Shown: piece after piece, positions 36,497 through 45,626 of the stretch
Layout of the letters: each line of letters opens with the position of its first letter
How positions within the stretch are numbered: the stretch's first letter is position 1
Origin: JBGQOJ01 sp052119585
Lineage (GTDB): Bacteria > Pseudomonadota > Alphaproteobacteria > Rhodobacterales > Rhodobacteraceae
Length of the DNA stretch: 64,000 nt
Assembly: GCF_052119585.1 (NCBI RefSeq)
Contig: NZ_JBGQOJ010000002.1
Location: 248,001-312,000, forward strand
Reading direction: 5' to 3'
Made by a program: the position numbers and the translations under genes
Notes under the pieces: model-generated
What the model was told of the DNA's origin: nothing
Database searches by the model: none
Seen by the model: the letters and a program-made list of their open reading frames with translations, nothing else

Positions 36497-37599
36497 TACA
36501 AGACACTCCGGTAAAATGTGGTTATTGCACGCGGCGATGCGGGTGCTAAAAATTCAGTTGAAAGAGAACTTGGGGGGGGCGGCAGCGTTACAAGGCCAAA
36601 AGCCAGTGTGCCAAGTGTACCGGGCTGTCCTGCACATTGGGCCACCGCAACGGTCGAAATAGCAAAAAACGCCAATTCCAAACAGATCATCAGAACAGCT
36701 TCCCCCTCAGGTCGCTCGTTTCACACAGGGCCCATGCGAAAAGCGATACTCTGACCAGAGCGGACTCGCACAAAATCACACAGTCATAAGGGGATTGATC
36801 GACAGGACGAACGGGTCCTGCGGCAAAGATCCTGTGGGCACCAAAGCAGCCCAAAGGTTCCGTTGCGCATATGTATCCACACTGCGCAAAACGCAGTTAA
36901 AGGTCGGACACACACGCATCAGTCCCGCATTGGCAGAATGCGGATTACGTGCGGCCGCCCCCGTGGCCAGATATATCGCCCCCCAGATGGGCTTGGATTT
37001 GTTTTATCAGAGGAACAAATATCAGGAAGCGAAAAGTGTCTAAATTATGCCGTATTCTGACCCGTTATCATCACCAATGCGTCAAACGCCCCTGCCGCAA
37101 CGCAACCCTGAATTGCAGACTGTTTCCATAATGGCGCGACGGGGAATTCAACGTAATCTTTCCCTCTTGTTGTGTATTCGCTGCGGAATTTCAGCATATT
37201 CCACGTCGCGCGGCGCAATTTAACATGCCTGGCTGGACAAAAAACATGCAATGTCAGGCGGTATCGTCGCGAATTCGGCACCAATCATTTTTGTGAAATT
37301 GTCGAAAATAGGGCAGGATTTTCAGAAGATGTATTAAGCCCCAACTGTCTCGAATTTCTGCACAATCATTGATTAACAGTCCGATTGTTGATCATTCCCG
37401 CAGCGATAATCCATAAAAGTCATAGAATCATTTCCATACACCCTTCTGTTAAGGTGCCTGTTGATTCGGATAATCCGGTTTGGGACGGCCCGCAGCGCAC
37501 CTGACTGCGGCTGTTTCGCGCTGGCTGCCGACCTTGCCCGCCGTCTGCACGCCAGGAGCTTTGGCGTGGAGTTGCCGCTCAAGCCCTGTTGGAGAGGTT
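36497..37599. other. 1.1-kb region without a recognisable gene
   Basis: No ORF here has convincing coding character; those that exist are short and lack ribosome sites or family motifs. The first part must carry the promoter of Hint/RTX gene 2 and includes a run of eight G at 36572-36579, 76 nt upstream of that start. The stretch 37050-37450 is noticeably AT-rich. It may be a long regulatory region or decayed sequence; I see no clear RNA gene. Confidence 0.5.
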
Positions 37600-37683
37600 T
37601 GGTACCCGAGGCCGGACTCGAACCGGCACGCCTTGCGGCGGGGGATTTTGAATCCCCTGCGTCTACCATTCCGCCACTCGGGC
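37600..37683 (-). tRNA. tRNA-Leu (anticodon CAA)
   Basis: On the minus strand the 84-nt sequence starts GCCCGAGTGGCGGAATGG and ends GTTCGAGTCC...ACCA with an encoded CCA. The 7-bp acceptor stem (GCCCGAG/CTCGGGT, one G-T pair), the anticodon stem GGGGA/TCCCC with loop TTCAAAA (anticodon CAA), a long variable arm (GCC GCAA GGC) typical of class II tRNAs, and a 5-bp T stem all fit. It reads UUG leucine codons. Confidence 0.96.
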
Positions 37684-37880
37684 ATCCATTGTCTTACGCG
37701 CCGAACGGTACCTTCCCCGCCAAACCCCGTAAAAACCGGAAGCGCCGAAATCACTGGTAGAAAATATGCGTGATTCCGAACTTGAGCGATCTCGTAACGA
37801 AGTCTCTGCGAAAGGTAAAGCGGGATACGCGCAACACCGATGACTTTGACCAGCGCCCCCGCAGTGCCGCCAATGCCCCC

Positions 37881-38729
37881 CTACAGACGCTTCGTGCCGA
37901 AGGTGTCGCAGGCCGTCATCTGACCGCTATTGTAGCCCGTCGCAAACCAGCGCTGGCGCTGTTCCGATGTGCCATGGGTGAAGGTGTGCGGGCTGACGCG
38001 CTGACCTGCGTTGCGCTGCAATGTATCGTCGCCGATCTGCTTGGCTGCGTTCATCGCCTCGGCCAGATCGCCCTGTTCTATCGTGCCGAACTTCGTTTCT
38101 GCGTGGCGGGCCCATATCCCGGAATAGCAATCCGCCTGAAGTTCTATCCTGACTGAAATCGCGTTGCTGTCAGCCTCGGTTGACTGTTGACGCACGCGGT
38201 TCGCCTGCCCCAGAATACCCAGTTCGTCCTGCACGCCGTGCGCGACCTCATGCGCCACGACATAGGCGGCGGCAAAATCGCCCTTGGCCCCCAACTGCCG
38301 CGACAGCGTGGCGAAAAAATCGGTGTCGAGGTAGACCTTCTTGTCGCCGGGGCAATAAAACGGGCCTGTGGCGGCACTTGCCCCACCACAGGCCGATTGC
38401 GTAGCACCCTTGAACAGCACCAGAACCGGCGCGTCATAGGGTTGCCCCACCTGAATGCGGAACAGCTCCGCCCAGATTTCCTCGGTGTCGGCCAGCGTGA
38501 CAGACACGAATTCGCCCGCCTGACGGTCGGCCTCTGTCAGTTCACCGCCACCGGATCGCCCGCCGGTCAAGGCCGGATCGTTCAACAAGGGGGTCACATC
38601 AATCCCCAGGAAATAGCCGATCACCAGAACCGCAACCAGTCCGACGCCGCCAATGCCGCCAGCCTTGCCCGCGCCCATGCTGCGCCGGTCCTCTATGTTC
38701 CTGCTTCCGCGCCGCCCCTGCCACTTCAT
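37881..38729 (-). CDS. Neutral zinc metallopeptidase, YpfJ type
   Basis: About 282-residue membrane-anchored putative metallopeptidase of the YpfJ/KPN_02809 family. One TM is near residues 25-45 (GGIGGVGLVAVLVIGYFLGI), and the zinc site HEVAHGVQDELG is in the second half, preceded by the typical ACGGASAATGPFYCP. The N-terminal MKWQGRRGSRNIEDRR is the family signature, which together with an upstream purine-rich G-run supports the start at 38729. Divergent from the YqaA-type gene. Physiological substrate is not known for the family. Confidence 0.9.
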   Translation of the reverse strand: MKWQGRRGSRNIEDRRSMGAGKAGGIGGVGLVAVLVIGYFLGIDVTPLLNDPALTGGRSGGGELTEADRQAGEFVSVTLADTEEIWAELFRIQVGQPYDAPVLVLFKGATQSACGGASAATGPFYCPGDKKVYLDTDFFATLSRQLGAKGDFAAAYVVAHEVAHGVQDELGILGQANRVRQQSTEADSNAISVRIELQADCYSGIWARHAETKFGTIEQGDLAEAMNAAKQIGDDTLQRNAGQRVSPHTFTHGTSEQRQRWFATGYNSGQMTACDTFGTKRL

Positions 38730-38848
38730 CCCAGTCCCCCCTTTACAACACAAACATTCTAACGCGGCACATCTGGATATTTCCAGCAGAACCTGCTTAA
38801 CCAGCGGTCCAGACCGTCATGTATGGTCCGAACCACGGGAACAGATGG

Positions 38849-39427
38849 ATGATACGGCGGCTTTACAACTGGACACTTCTTATGGCGCTCAGCCGGAACG
38901 CCCTTTGGGTGCTGGCGCTGGTGTCTTTCGCGGAAAGCTCGTTCTTTCCCATTCCGCCCGACATTCTGATGATTCCAATGATCCTTGCCCGCCCGTTCAG
39001 GGCCTGGCTGATCGCGGGCGTGGCGCTTGTTGCCTCTGTTCTGGGGGGTGCATTCGGCTATCTGATCGGCGCGACCCTGTTCGACACCGTTGGGCAACCC
39101 CTGCTGGAATTCTACGGCAAGGCGGACGCGGCGCAGGTGTTCAACCAGACATTCAACGATTGGGGCGCATGGGCGGTCCTGATCGCGGGCGTTACCCCGT
39201 TTCCCTACAAGGTCATCACGATCATGTCGGGCTGGACCGGCCTTTCGTTTCCTGTGTTCATGGGCGCCAGCCTGATCGCCCGCGGCTTGCGGTTCTTTAT
39301 CGTCGCGGCGCTGCTGTGGAAATACGGCGCGCCGATCCGTGACTTTGTAGAACGACGGCTGGCGCTGCTGTTCACCCTGTTCATTGCCATCCTTTTGGGC
39401 GGGTTTATTGCGGTGAAATACCTATGA
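38849..39427 (+). CDS. YqaA/DedA-like membrane protein (SNARE-associated family)
   Basis: 192-residue inner-membrane protein with four to five hydrophobic segments. ALVSFAESSFFPIPPDILMIPM carries the conserved E-x(7)-PxP pattern of VTT/DedA-type proteins, and the re-entrant motif GVTPFPYKVITIMSG matches the second half. I prefer the ATG at 38849 (MIRRLYNW) to the one at 38819, judged on the usual N-terminus; the ribosome site is weak for both. Overlaps dsbB by 4 bp. DedA-family proteins have been implicated in lipid-carrier flipping and membrane homeostasis. Confidence 0.85.
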   Translation: MIRRLYNWTLLMALSRNALWVLALVSFAESSFFPIPPDILMIPMILARPFRAWLIAGVALVASVLGGAFGYLIGATLFDTVGQPLLEFYGKADAAQVFNQTFNDWGAWAVLIAGVTPFPYKVITIMSGWTGLSFPVFMGASLIARGLRFFIVAALLWKYGAPIRDFVERRLALLFTLFIAILLGGFIAVKYL

Positions 39428-39882
39428 CAAAACGACAGTATATCCTTCTGGCGACATTCGGTTCTGTCGCGCTTCTGGCGGGGGCCTTTGCGTTCCAGTA
39501 TCTGGGCGGCCTTGCCCCCTGCAAGCTGTGCCTCTGGCAGCGGTATCCCCATGCGGTCGCTATTCTGGCAGGTGCCCTGGCTTTGTCCCTGCGCTGGCCC
39601 GGTTTCATCGTCCTCGGGGCGCTGTCGGCCTTGGCGACTGCGGGTCTGGGGCTGTATCACACCGGGGTCGAGAATGGCTGGTGGGAAGGCCCGACCACCT
39701 GCTCATCCGGCCCGGTCAGCGATCTGACCCCGGCAGAGCTGATGGACCAGATCCTTGCCGCGCCGCTGGTGCGTTGCGACGACATCGCCTGGCAATTCCT
39801 GAACCTGTCGATGGCATCCTGGAACGCGATCCTGTCGCTCGGCCTTGTGGCGCTTTGGGTGGTTGCGTTGCGCGCCCGCTAG
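39424..39882 (+). CDS. dsbB: Disulfide bond formation protein B
   Basis: 152-residue inner-membrane quinone reductase with four TM helices. The first periplasmic loop has the CxxC (LAPCKLCLWQRYPH, Cys about 37 and 40) and the second loop the Cys pair (TTCSSGP and VRCDD). It reoxidises DsbA and passes electrons to quinone. The start overlaps the YqaA-type stop (ATGA), so the genes are coupled, and its end overlaps the convergent Lrp-type regulator by 4 bp. Confidence 0.9.
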   Translation: MTKRQYILLATFGSVALLAGAFAFQYLGGLAPCKLCLWQRYPHAVAILAGALALSLRWPGFIVLGALSALATAGLGLYHTGVENGWWEGPTTCSSGPVSDLTPAELMDQILAAPLVRCDDIAWQFLNLSMASWNAILSLGLVALWVVALRAR

Positions 39883-40310
39883 CGCAGCTTGGCCTTGCGG
39901 GTGGACAACAACAGGTTCGTCTCGCTGCGCGTCACCCCCTCGATCCGCCGGATCGCGAATAACGCGCGGTCCAGCGCCTCCAGCGTGTCGGTGCTGATTT
40001 CCAGAACCAGATCCCACGCGCCATTGGTGGAATGCACCGCCTGAACTTCGGGCAGTCCCGTCAGACGGTGCACAACCTTGTCGGTGCCGCGCCCCTCGAT
40101 TTCCAGCATCATCAAGCCGCGCACAGGGGCCTGCGCGACATCCTCTTTCAACAGAACCGTAAAACCCACAATGTCGCCCCGTGCGGTCATCCGCTCGATC
40201 CGCGTGCGCGCCGTGGCCCGGCTCAGCCCGAGGCTCAGCGCCAGATCGGACATCGACGCCCGCGCATCGCGCCGCAGGGCCGCCACAAGTTTCAGATCGG
40301 TATCGTCCAT
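39879..40310 (-). CDS. Lrp/AsnC-family regulator
   Basis: 143-residue feast/famine regulator. The N-terminal helix-turn-helix (MDDTDLKLVAALRRDARASMSDLA and LGLSRATARTRIERM, in segments) is followed by an AsnC_trans_reg/RAM ligand domain (from about residue 60). The frame extends about 100 codons upstream into the arginase promoter but without homology, so I begin at MDDTDLK. It is divergent from arginase-ornithine cyclodeaminase with a 114-nt gap, so it most likely regulates arginine/ornithine catabolism in response to one of those amino acids. Confidence 0.88.
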   Translation of the reverse strand: MDDTDLKLVAALRRDARASMSDLALSLGLSRATARTRIERMTARGDIVGFTVLLKEDVAQAPVRGLMMLEIEGRGTDKVVHRLTGLPEVQAVHSTNGAWDLVLEISTDTLEALDRALFAIRRIEGVTRSETNLLLSTRKAKLR

Positions 40311-40424
40311 TTTGCGCACCCCGACTGCCGAATTGATCAATATGCACCCGTTTTGCACAAAATGCACACTTAACGCCACCCCGATTTGCGCGATATCAAG
40401 CGGGAACTGTAAAGGATCCCCCTT

Positions 40425-41357
40425 ATGAACAAGCGGAACTGTATTCTTGTCGGCGCACCTGTGGACAGCGGCAAACGCCGCCGTGGCTGTCAGATGGGGC
40501 CGGATGCCTATCGCACCGCCGGACTGGCCGAGGCGCTGACCGGACTGGGCCACAGCGCCAGCGACATCGGTAATGTCGTCCCTGCCGCGCCGCGCCCCGT
40601 CACGCCGCGCAATCCGCAGGTTCATGCGCTGGCGGAAACCATCGCCTGGACAGAGGCCCTGTCAAACGCCGCGCAATCCGCCGCCAAAGACGGCTTTCCG
40701 ATTTTCATGGGCGGGGACCATTCCCTGTCGCTTGGCACCGTTTCGGGCATGGCCGCCCATGCGGCGCAGCAAAACCGCCCGCTGTTCGTGCTGTGGCTGG
40801 ACGCGCACAGCGATTACCACACGCCGGTGACCAGCGGGTCGGGCAATCTGCACGGCACCCCCGTCGCCTATGTCACAGGGCACGCGGGGTTCGAGGATTT
40901 CCCGCCGCTGTCGTCTGTCGTTCCCACCAAAAACGTCTGCATGATCGGCATCAGGTCCGTTGACCCCGAAGAGCATGCCGCCCTGCTGAAGGGCGAAGTG
41001 ACCATTGTCGACATGCGCGCAATCGACGAGCATGGCATCGCGAAACCGCTGGCCGCCTTCCTTGACCAAGTCGCGGCGGCGAACGGTATGCTGCATGTCT
41101 CGCTGGATGTCGATTTCCTTGACCCCTCGGTCGCACCCGCGGTCGGCACCACCGTGCCGGGCGGTGCCACCGTGCGCGAGGGCCATCTGGTGATGGAACT
41201 GTTGCACGACAGCGGCCTTGTTACCTCGCTTGATCTGGTCGAGCTGAACCCGCATCTGGATGATCGCGGCCGCACCGCCAACGTCATGGTCGACCTGACC
41301 GCCTCGCTGATGGGGCGCAAGGTGTTCGACCGCCCGACAAGGAGCCTGACCACATGA
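40425..41357 (+). CDS. rocF: Arginase
   Basis: 310-residue ureohydrolase converting arginine to ornithine and urea. The binuclear manganese ligands are in GGDHSLSLGT, LDAHSDYHTP and DVDFLDPSVAPAVGT, and the C-terminal EL-NPHLDDRGRTA block is typical. It is followed by ornithine cyclodeaminase with a 4-bp overlap, giving a two-step route from arginine to proline. An Lrp-type regulator is divergently encoded. Confidence 0.93.
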   Translation: MNKRNCILVGAPVDSGKRRRGCQMGPDAYRTAGLAEALTGLGHSASDIGNVVPAAPRPVTPRNPQVHALAETIAWTEALSNAAQSAAKDGFPIFMGGDHSLSLGTVSGMAAHAAQQNRPLFVLWLDAHSDYHTPVTSGSGNLHGTPVAYVTGHAGFEDFPPLSSVVPTKNVCMIGIRSVDPEEHAALLKGEVTIVDMRAIDEHGIAKPLAAFLDQVAAANGMLHVSLDVDFLDPSVAPAVGTTVPGGATVREGHLVMELLHDSGLVTSLDLVELNPHLDDRGRTANVMVDLTASLMGRKVFDRPTRSLTT

Positions 41358-42409
41358 CCGCCCCCCTGTCCCACAAAGCCCGCGTTCCCTTTATCAGCGT
41401 CGACAACATGATGAAGCTGGTCCTGAAAACCGGCATAGAGCCAATGCTGCGTGACCTTGCGGGCTATATCGAGGATGATTTCCGGCGCTGGCCCGAATTT
41501 GACAAGACCCCGCGCGTGGCCAGTCATTCCGACGTCGGCGTGATCGAACTGATGCCGACGGCGGACCGCGATCTGTATGGGTTCAAATATGTGAACGGCC
41601 ACCCGAAGAACATGAAGGAAGGCTTGCAAACCGTTACCGCATTTGGACTTTTGGCCAATGTGCACAACGGCTATCCGGTGCTTTTGTCGGAAATGACCAT
41701 CCTGACCGCCCTGCGCACGGCGGCCACGTCGGCGATGGCGGGCATATATCTGGCACCAAAGGGGTCAACCACGATGGCCATCATCGGCAACGGTGCCCAA
41801 TCGGAATTCCAGGCGCTGGCGTTCAAGGCAATCTGCGGCATATCCAATATCCGGCTTTATGATATCGACCCGACCGCCACGGCAAAATGCGCAGCCAATT
41901 TAGAGGGTTACGGTCTGACCATCACCCCCTGCCACAGCGCCGAAGAGGCCCTGATCGGGGCGCAGATCATCACCACGGTGACCGCAGACAAGCAAAACGC
42001 AACGATCCTGACCGACAACATGGTCGGTAGCGGCGTGCACATCAATGGCGTCGGCGGCGATTGCCCCGGCAAGACGGAACTGCACCGCGACATCCTGCTG
42101 CGCGCCGGCATTTTCGTCGAATACCCGCCGCAAACACGGATCGAGGGCGAGATCCAGCAGCTTGCGGCGGATCACCCTGTGACGGAGCTGTGGGAGGTGA
42201 TCACCGGCGCGGCGCAAGGGCGGCGAAATGACCGCCAGATCACCCTGTTCGATAGCGTCGGTTTCGCGATCGAGGACTTCTCCGCCTTGCGCTATGTCCG
42301 CGACAGGATCGAGGGAACGACGCTTTTTCAGGACCTCGACCTGCTGGCCGACCCGGATGATCCACGCGATTTGTTCGGGATGCTGCTGCGAGCGGATGCC
42401 GCCCTGTAA
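41354..42409 (+). CDS. Ornithine cyclodeaminase
   Basis: 351-residue NAD-dependent enzyme of the OCD/mu-crystallin family, forming proline and ammonia from ornithine. The Rossmann motif is IIGNGAQSEFQALAF (about 135-150), and ALRTAATSAMA and NGVGGDCPGKTEL are family blocks, the latter carrying the catalytic Asp. Coupled to arginase by an ATGA overlap. Together they allow arginine to be used as nitrogen source or osmolyte precursor. Confidence 0.93.
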   Translation: MTAPLSHKARVPFISVDNMMKLVLKTGIEPMLRDLAGYIEDDFRRWPEFDKTPRVASHSDVGVIELMPTADRDLYGFKYVNGHPKNMKEGLQTVTAFGLLANVHNGYPVLLSEMTILTALRTAATSAMAGIYLAPKGSTTMAIIGNGAQSEFQALAFKAICGISNIRLYDIDPTATAKCAANLEGYGLTITPCHSAEEALIGAQIITTVTADKQNATILTDNMVGSGVHINGVGGDCPGKTELHRDILLRAGIFVEYPPQTRIEGEIQQLAADHPVTELWEVITGAAQGRRNDRQITLFDSVGFAIEDFSALRYVRDRIEGTTLFQDLDLLADPDDPRDLFGMLLRADAAL

Positions 42410-42434
42410 CCGGTCAGTGCCGGGCAAAAACACC

Positions 42435-42472
42435 CCTGCCGACCGTTGCAATCCGTGGCAACCACCGGCAGG
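42435..42472 (+). terminator. Structured hairpin after ornithine cyclodeaminase
   Basis: CCTGCCG ... CGGCAGG (7 bp) encloses GTTGC/GCAAC (5 bp) across a small internal loop. It lies 25 nt past the stop with no T-tract. It may end or stabilise the arginine-catabolic mRNA. Confidence 0.5.
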
Positions 42473-42665
42473 AGTATTTGGACCGAGAAGAATGGCCAGA
42501 AATCGCCTAATTCTTGTGATTTACTTGGCTTTAGTATCAACAACTTAGACCTGATCCCCAGAGCATGACCCTGTTTGCCGCACAGCGCCATTGCACCCTA
42601 TATCCATGATCCGTTATAACTATGACAACAATATGTAGACGTGACAGAGAAGAACGGCGGACAAC

Positions 42666-45410
42666 GTGAACGACACTCCGGAAACTCCTGAAAACGAAGA
42701 AGAAAAAGGCCCCCAGCGCATGGCGCATGACGGGCCCAGCATCTCGATCACCGACGAGATGAAATCTTCCTATCTTGATTACGCAATGAGCGTGATCGTC
42801 AGTCGTGCCATTCCCGACCTGCGCGACGGGTTGAAGCCGGTCCACCGGCGCATCCTTTATGCGATGCACGAGACCGGAAACACCCATGACAAGTCCTACC
42901 GCAAGTCGGCGCGCCCTGTTGGCGACGTGATGGGTAAGTATCACCCGCACGGCGACAGCGCGATCTACGACGCGCTGGTTCGGATGGCGCAAAGCTTTTC
43001 CATGTCGCTGCCGCTGCTGGACGGTCAGGGCAACTTCGGTTCGATGGATGGTGATAACGCCGCCGCTATGCGCTACACCGAAGTGCGGATGGACAAGCCC
43101 GCCGCCTTTTTGCTGGCCGATATCGAAAAGGATACGGTCAATTTTCAGGACAACTATGACGGCAAGGACCGCGAGCCTTCGGTTCTGCCCGCGCGGTTCC
43201 CCAACATGCTGGTCAATGGCGCGGGCGGTATCGCCGTTGGCATGGCCACCAATATTCCGCCGCACAATCTGGGCGAAGTGATCGACGCGACGCTGGCATT
43301 GATCGAACAGCCCGATCTGACGTCGGAGGACCTGATCGCCTACGTTCCCGCCCCGGATTTTCCGACCGGCGGCATCATCCTTGGCCGCAGTGGCGCGCGC
43401 AAAGCCTATCTTGAGGGGCGCGGCAGCGTGGTGATCCGTGCGAAAACCCGCATCGAGGAAATCCGCAAGGACCGCTGGGCGATCATCATGGAAGAGATCC
43501 CCTATCAGGTGAACAAAGCCACGATGATCGAAAAGATCGCAGAACTGGCCCGCGACAAAAAGATCGAGGGCATCGCCCATGTGCAGGACGAATCCGACCG
43601 GGTCGGCGTGCGCGTGGTGGTCGAGCTGAAGCGCGACGCGACCGCCGAGGTCGTGCTGAACCAGTTGTTCCGCTTTACCCCGATGCAAACCTCGTTCGGC
43701 TGCAACATGCTTGCGCTGAACGGCGGGCGGCCAGAGCAGCTGACGCTGCGCAAGTTCCTGACCGCGTTTCTGGATTTCCGCGAAGAGGTCGTGGCGCGGC
43801 GCACCGCATTCGATCTGCGAAAGGCGCGCGAGCGTAGCCATATCCTGTGTGGTCTGGCGGTCGCCGTGTCGAACGTCGACGAGGTTGTCAAAACGATCCG
43901 CTCCTCTGCCGACGCGGCAGAGGCCCGCACGCGGCTGATGACCCGTCGCTGGCCCGCAGGCGATATCATCGAGTACATCAAGCTGATCGACGATCCGACC
44001 CATCCGGTGAATGAGGACGGCACATATAACCTGTCCGAAACGCAGGCCCGCGCAATCCTTGACCTGCGTCTGCAGCGCCTGACCGCCATGGGTGTCAAGG
44101 AAATCACCGACGAGCTGCAAACCCTTGCCGCCGCGATCCGCGATTACCTGGAAATTCTGGGCAGCCGCGTGCGGATCATGGAAATCATCTCGAACGAGCT
44201 GAAAGAGGTCCGCGCGCAGTTTGCCGTGCCGCGCCGCACAGAGATCGTCGACTGGTCCGGCGACATGGACGACGAAGACCTGATCGAGAAAGAAGACATG
44301 GTCGTGACCGTCACGTCCGGCGGATATATCAAGCGCACGCCTTTGATCGACTTCCGCGCGCAACGGCGTGGCGGCAAGGGCCTGTCTTCGATGGCAACCA
44401 AAGAAGACGACGTGGTGACGACGCTGTTCGTGGCAAATACCCACACCCAGCTTTTGTTCTTCACGACCGACGGCATGGTGTACAAGCTGAAGACATGGCG
44501 CCTGCCGCAGGGCAGCCGCACGACACGCGGCAAGGCAATCGTCAACATCCTGCCGATTCCGCCGGGCGTTTCCATCGCGGCGATCATGCCCGTCGATGCG
44601 CCAGAGGATGACTGGGACAACCTGCAGATCATGTTTGCCACAAGTGCCGGCGACGTGCGTCGGAACCAGCTGTCGGACTTCACCAACGTCATGCGCAACG
44701 GCAAGATCGCAATGGATCTGCCCGAGGGCGTGCTTTTGGTGAATGCCCGGATCTGTGACGAAAACGACGACATCATGCTTGTCACCAATTCGGGACGCGC
44801 GATCCGCTTCCCCTCGACCGCCGTGCGCGTGTTCAAGGGCCGAAAATCGACCGGTGTCCGCGGGATTCGCCTTCTGGGCGAGGACACGGTGGTGTCGATG
44901 TCGGTGATCCGCCACTTCGACGCAACATCCGAAGAGCGCGCAGCATACCTGAAGATGCGGCGTGCGATGGCTGGTCTGGCCGACGATGCCGAGGGTGGAG
45001 ATGACGACGAAGCTGTCGAGAACGCCACGATCAGCACAGAACGCTATGCCGAAATGTCCGCCTTCGAGGAGCTGATCCTGACAATCACCGCCAAAGGCGC
45101 GGGCAAGCTGTCGTCCAGCCACGACTACCCTGTGCGCGGGCGCGGCGGCATGGGTGTTGCAGCAATGGACAAGGCCATGCGTGGCGGCGACCTTGTGGCC
45201 TGTTTCCCCGTTGAAATGGAAGATCAGATCATGCTTGCAACATCGACCGGGCAATCAATCCGGTGCCCTGTTGCCGGCATCTCTTTCCGGTCACGCGGTG
45301 CGGGTGGTGTGAAAGTCTTTGATACCGCCAAGAAAGAGGAAGTCGTTTCTGTGGCCTGGATCGCGGATCAGGGCGACGAGGACACTGGCGAAGAGGGTGT
45401 CGTGGAATAA
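42666..45410 (+). CDS. gyrA: DNA gyrase subunit A
   Basis: 914-residue type II topoisomerase subunit that breaks and rejoins DNA during negative supercoiling. The catalytic Tyr137 is in AAMRYTEVRM, and the quinolone-resistance region HGDSAIYDALVRM has Ser98 and Asp102, the sensitive-type residues. The GyrA box QRRGGKG opens the C-terminal beta-pinwheel region. It begins with GTG at 42666 after GGCGGA. A strong terminator follows; the gene stands alone. Confidence 0.96.
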   Translation: MNDTPETPENEEEKGPQRMAHDGPSISITDEMKSSYLDYAMSVIVSRAIPDLRDGLKPVHRRILYAMHETGNTHDKSYRKSARPVGDVMGKYHPHGDSAIYDALVRMAQSFSMSLPLLDGQGNFGSMDGDNAAAMRYTEVRMDKPAAFLLADIEKDTVNFQDNYDGKDREPSVLPARFPNMLVNGAGGIAVGMATNIPPHNLGEVIDATLALIEQPDLTSEDLIAYVPAPDFPTGGIILGRSGARKAYLEGRGSVVIRAKTRIEEIRKDRWAIIMEEIPYQVNKATMIEKIAELARDKKIEGIAHVQDESDRVGVRVVVELKRDATAEVVLNQLFRFTPMQTSFGCNMLALNGGRPEQLTLRKFLTAFLDFREEVVARRTAFDLRKARERSHILCGLAVAVSNVDEVVKTIRSSADAAEARTRLMTRRWPAGDIIEYIKLIDDPTHPVNEDGTYNLSETQARAILDLRLQRLTAMGVKEITDELQTLAAAIRDYLEILGSRVRIMEIISNELKEVRAQFAVPRRTEIVDWSGDMDDEDLIEKEDMVVTVTSGGYIKRTPLIDFRAQRRGGKGLSSMATKEDDVVTTLFVANTHTQLLFFTTDGMVYKLKTWRLPQGSRTTRGKAIVNILPIPPGVSIAAIMPVDAPEDDWDNLQIMFATSAGDVRRNQLSDFTNVMRNGKIAMDLPEGVLLVNARICDENDDIMLVTNSGRAIRFPSTAVRVFKGRKSTGVRGIRLLGEDTVVSMSVIRHFDATSEERAAYLKMRRAMAGLADDAEGGDDDEAVENATISTERYAEMSAFEELILTITAKGAGKLSSSHDYPVRGRGGMGVAAMDKAMRGGDLVACFPVEMEDQIMLATSTGQSIRCPVAGISFRSRGAGGVKVFDTAKKEEVVSVAWIADQGDEDTGEEGVVE

Positions 45411-45428
45411 CATTCCGGGACACCAAGT

Positions 45429-45465
45429 AAAAAGCCGCCAAAGCAGATGCTTATGGCGGCTTTTT
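45429..45465 (+). terminator. Rho-independent terminator of gyrA
   Basis: AAGCCGCCA ... TGGCGGCTT (9 bp) encloses AAGC/GCTT, and is followed by TTTTT, about 20 nt after the gyrA stop. Confidence 0.9.
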
Positions 45466-45507
45466 AATGTGATGTCGCATCCCGTGACTGCGACCCGAAG
45501 CCTTCGG

Positions 45508-45563
45508 CGAGGATATTTTCGCCAAGAAGATATGCTAGAGTCTTCTTGGTTCAAATATCCCCG
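45508..45563. repeat. Dispersed intergenic repeat, inverted pair
   Basis: Two 23-nt arms (45508-45530 and 45541-45563) form an imperfect inverted repeat around TATGCTAGAG. Each arm carries the core CTTCTTGG...AAATATCC-CG seen also near 4.9 kb. It lies between the convergent gyrA and HerA-like genes. Confidence 0.6.
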
Positions 45564-45626
45564 CGCGGAGCGCGAAACGGCACGAAGTGCCAAAAGGAAT
45601 GCGCCCGGAACGGGCGCTCCGCCGGA

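Noticed and set aside
33650..36514. Long plus-strand open frame of 954 codons opposite Hint/RTX gene 2
   Set aside because: It is the antisense of Asp/Gly/Thr-rich RTX repeats, has repetitive His/Val/Arg/Asp composition and no domain, start signal or ribosome site.
36795..37043. 82-codon plus-strand ORF in the empty region
   Set aside because: No ribosome site, no recognisable motif and atypical composition; treated as non-coding.
40311..40625. 105-codon N-terminal extension of the Lrp-type regulator
   Set aside because: It crosses the arginase promoter and start, has no homology, and the family N-terminus MDDTDLK begins at 40310.
42537..45254. Long minus-strand open frame opposite gyrA
   Set aside because: A shadow of a high-GC gene: Gln/His/Arg-rich translation without family motifs, while gyrA is certain on the other strand.
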